64,000 nucleotides of DNA, taken from positions 3,512 to 67,511 of the forward strand of contig CAJTWQ010000003.1 in NCBI GenBank assembly GCA_910579835.1, in the 5' to 3' direction. Below, piece by piece: positions 63,119-64,000 of this stretch (positions within the stretch are counted from its first letter, which is position 1; each line of letters starts with the position of its first letter). Made by a program: the position numbers and the translations under genes. This DNA comes from an uncultured Ruminococcus sp. Its GTDB lineage: Bacteria > Bacillota > Clostridia > Oscillospirales > Ruminococcaceae. The notes under the pieces are model-generated. The model did not search any database, had not been told where the DNA came from, and saw nothing but the letters and a program-made list of their open reading frames with translations.

Positions 63119-64000
63119 TTAATATAAATTGTTTTCCGGCAGCTCCGGTATTTGCGGAGTATCGTCCCGGACGGTTTTTCTTGCCTGCATATATTCAGGC
63201 AGTTCTATGGCGTCGATCTCATCAACATAAGTCGTTTTTTTCTTAGGCAGGGCTTCAACGGCATGGTCGGCCTGCAGCATGATCGACTCTGTATGCTCCG
63301 GATTATATGCTTCAAGCTTGGAGGCATCGGCGGAATCCGTATATTCCATAGAAATTCTGGACTTATAGTGCTGATAAGCATTGAGCTTACCGGCGTCAAC
63401 ATCCTTTGTTACACCCATTATATCCTGTGTATGTACGTCTTTTTTAGCTTCCAAATCATTGGCGTTTACCGTTTCTGTCCGCCGCATATAGAGCTTATTG
63501 AATTTTGCTTCCGTATTTGCGGCAAGCTGCGAACCGTCCACAAGAGGAGTATCGCTCATGAAATCATTTTTTTTGTGTTCAAACCGCTTTAAACGGCTCA
63601 CATCAAGACCGCTCGCTGAAACGCTGTCCATATCCCTGCTGCCGAAAAAATCATCGCTGTCATTGTGATCCGCAGATTTTCCTCCGTCAAAGAACTTCCA
63701 GAAATCGTCGGAAACCTCCACACGCTCCTTTTTAACCGGCTGCTTCTGCTGAGTCTGTCCGAAAGGCTGCATTGACGGCATACCGCCCATCTGCGGCATT
63801 CCGGGCATACCGTTCATGTTCTGCATTCCGGATATATCTCCCTGCACAGGAGGCTGGACCGGCTGCTGCGGATACATCACAGGCTGTGCCTGGCCGTAAA
63901 CAGGCATTCCGTTCTGGTCGTACCCTATGATCTGTGGTTGGGCAAACATCACAGGCTGTGCCTGACCGTAAACGGGCATTCCATTCTGATCGTAACCTAT
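63119..64000 (-). CDS. repeat-containing Pro/Gln/Met-rich protein, 5' end outside the window
   Basis: The last 293 codons are present; the N-terminus lies beyond 64000. The visible part opens with two near-identical 24-residue repeats built on IGYDQNGMPVYGQAQPVM, then Met/Gly/Pro/Gln-rich sequence. The remainder is acidic with no recognisable domain: KKERVEVSDDFWKFFDGGKS, LYMRRTETVNANDLEAKKD and a series of DA..LEAY/DAGKLNAY-like segments. The low complexity suggests a disordered cytoplasmic scaffold. No function assigned. Confidence 0.8.
   Translation of the reverse strand: MGYDQNGMPVYGQAQPVMFAQPQIIGYDQNGMPVYGQAQPVMYPQQPVQPPVQGDISGMQNMNGMPGMPQMGGMPSMQPFGQTQQKQPVKKERVEVSDDFWKFFDGGKSADHNDSDDFFGSRDMDSVSASGLDVSRLKRFEHKKNDFMSDTPLVDGSQLAANTEAKFNKLYMRRTETVNANDLEAKKDVHTQDIMGVTKDVDAGKLNAYQHYKSRISMEYTDSADASKLEAYNPEHTESIMLQADHAVEALPKKKTTYVDEIDAIELPEYMQARKTVRDDTPQIPELPENNLY

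Noticed and set aside
63880..64000. CRISPR-like repeats at the right edge
   Set aside because: The repeats are in frame and encode a Pro/Gln-rich protein, with no spacers or cas genes.

Overview
The window looks like a chromosomal segment of an anaerobic, fibre-degrading member of the Oscillospiraceae/Ruminococcaceae, most likely a cellulosome-forming Ruminococcus. The evidence is a GH5 cellulase ending in a ruminococcal-type dockerin, a CE2-type esterase with an N-terminal dockerin-like EF-hand, a CBM35-GH26 lipoprotein, Spo0A, NfnAB, a complete F-type ATP synthase operon and the clostridial order SRP RNA-dnaX-ybaB-recR. Base composition looks moderate throughout and I see no prophage, IS transposase, CRISPR array, tRNA or rRNA. 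The species cannot be fixed from the sequence alone.

Layout. 0-12 kb: PP2C phosphatase and a small membrane protein; polyphosphate kinase; NfnAB; a LysR regulator; then a cell-wall operon (alpha/beta hydrolase, membrane-anchored MurF, Ddl, acetyltransferase). 12-17 kb: SRP RNA, dnaX, ybaB, recR, feoB. 17-22 kb (minus): cysE-cysS-MBL hydrolase-rlmH-birA-deoD. 22-29 kb (plus): CE2 esterase, P-loop kinase-like protein, GH5 cellulase, aspartate kinase. 29-32 kb (minus): secD-secF. 32-39 kb (minus): ATP synthase operon. 39-47 kb (minus): exopolysaccharide cluster making GDP-mannose and probably GDP-D-rhamnose, with a priming transferase and two GT4 enzymes. 47-54 kb (minus): flavin reductase, spo0A, a degenerate HAD-like protein, GH26 and GH95 hydrolases. 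54-64 kb: a small leader-peptide-like protein, YitT, YkgJ-like, DUF2225-like and GIY-YIG genes, a DnaA-box cluster, an orphan MsmK-type ATPase, RsuA-type synthase, nrdR, mscL and a repeat protein cut by the right edge.

Most notable points: (1) the ATP synthase delta and alpha subunits are fused in one continuous reading frame, in an operon that also has two c-subunit genes encoding identical proteins, a candidate attenuator in its leader and a repeat inserted between gamma and beta; (2) several families of palindromic, MITE-like repeats sit exactly at promoters or between operon genes. One has near-perfect 38-bp inverted arms that each carry an outward promoter, and another begins at the predicted transcription start of the cellulase gene; (3) about 190 bp dense in DnaA boxes lies far from any dnaA gene; (4) MurF carries a multi-pass membrane domain; (5) an HAD-like protein has lost its catalytic motif.
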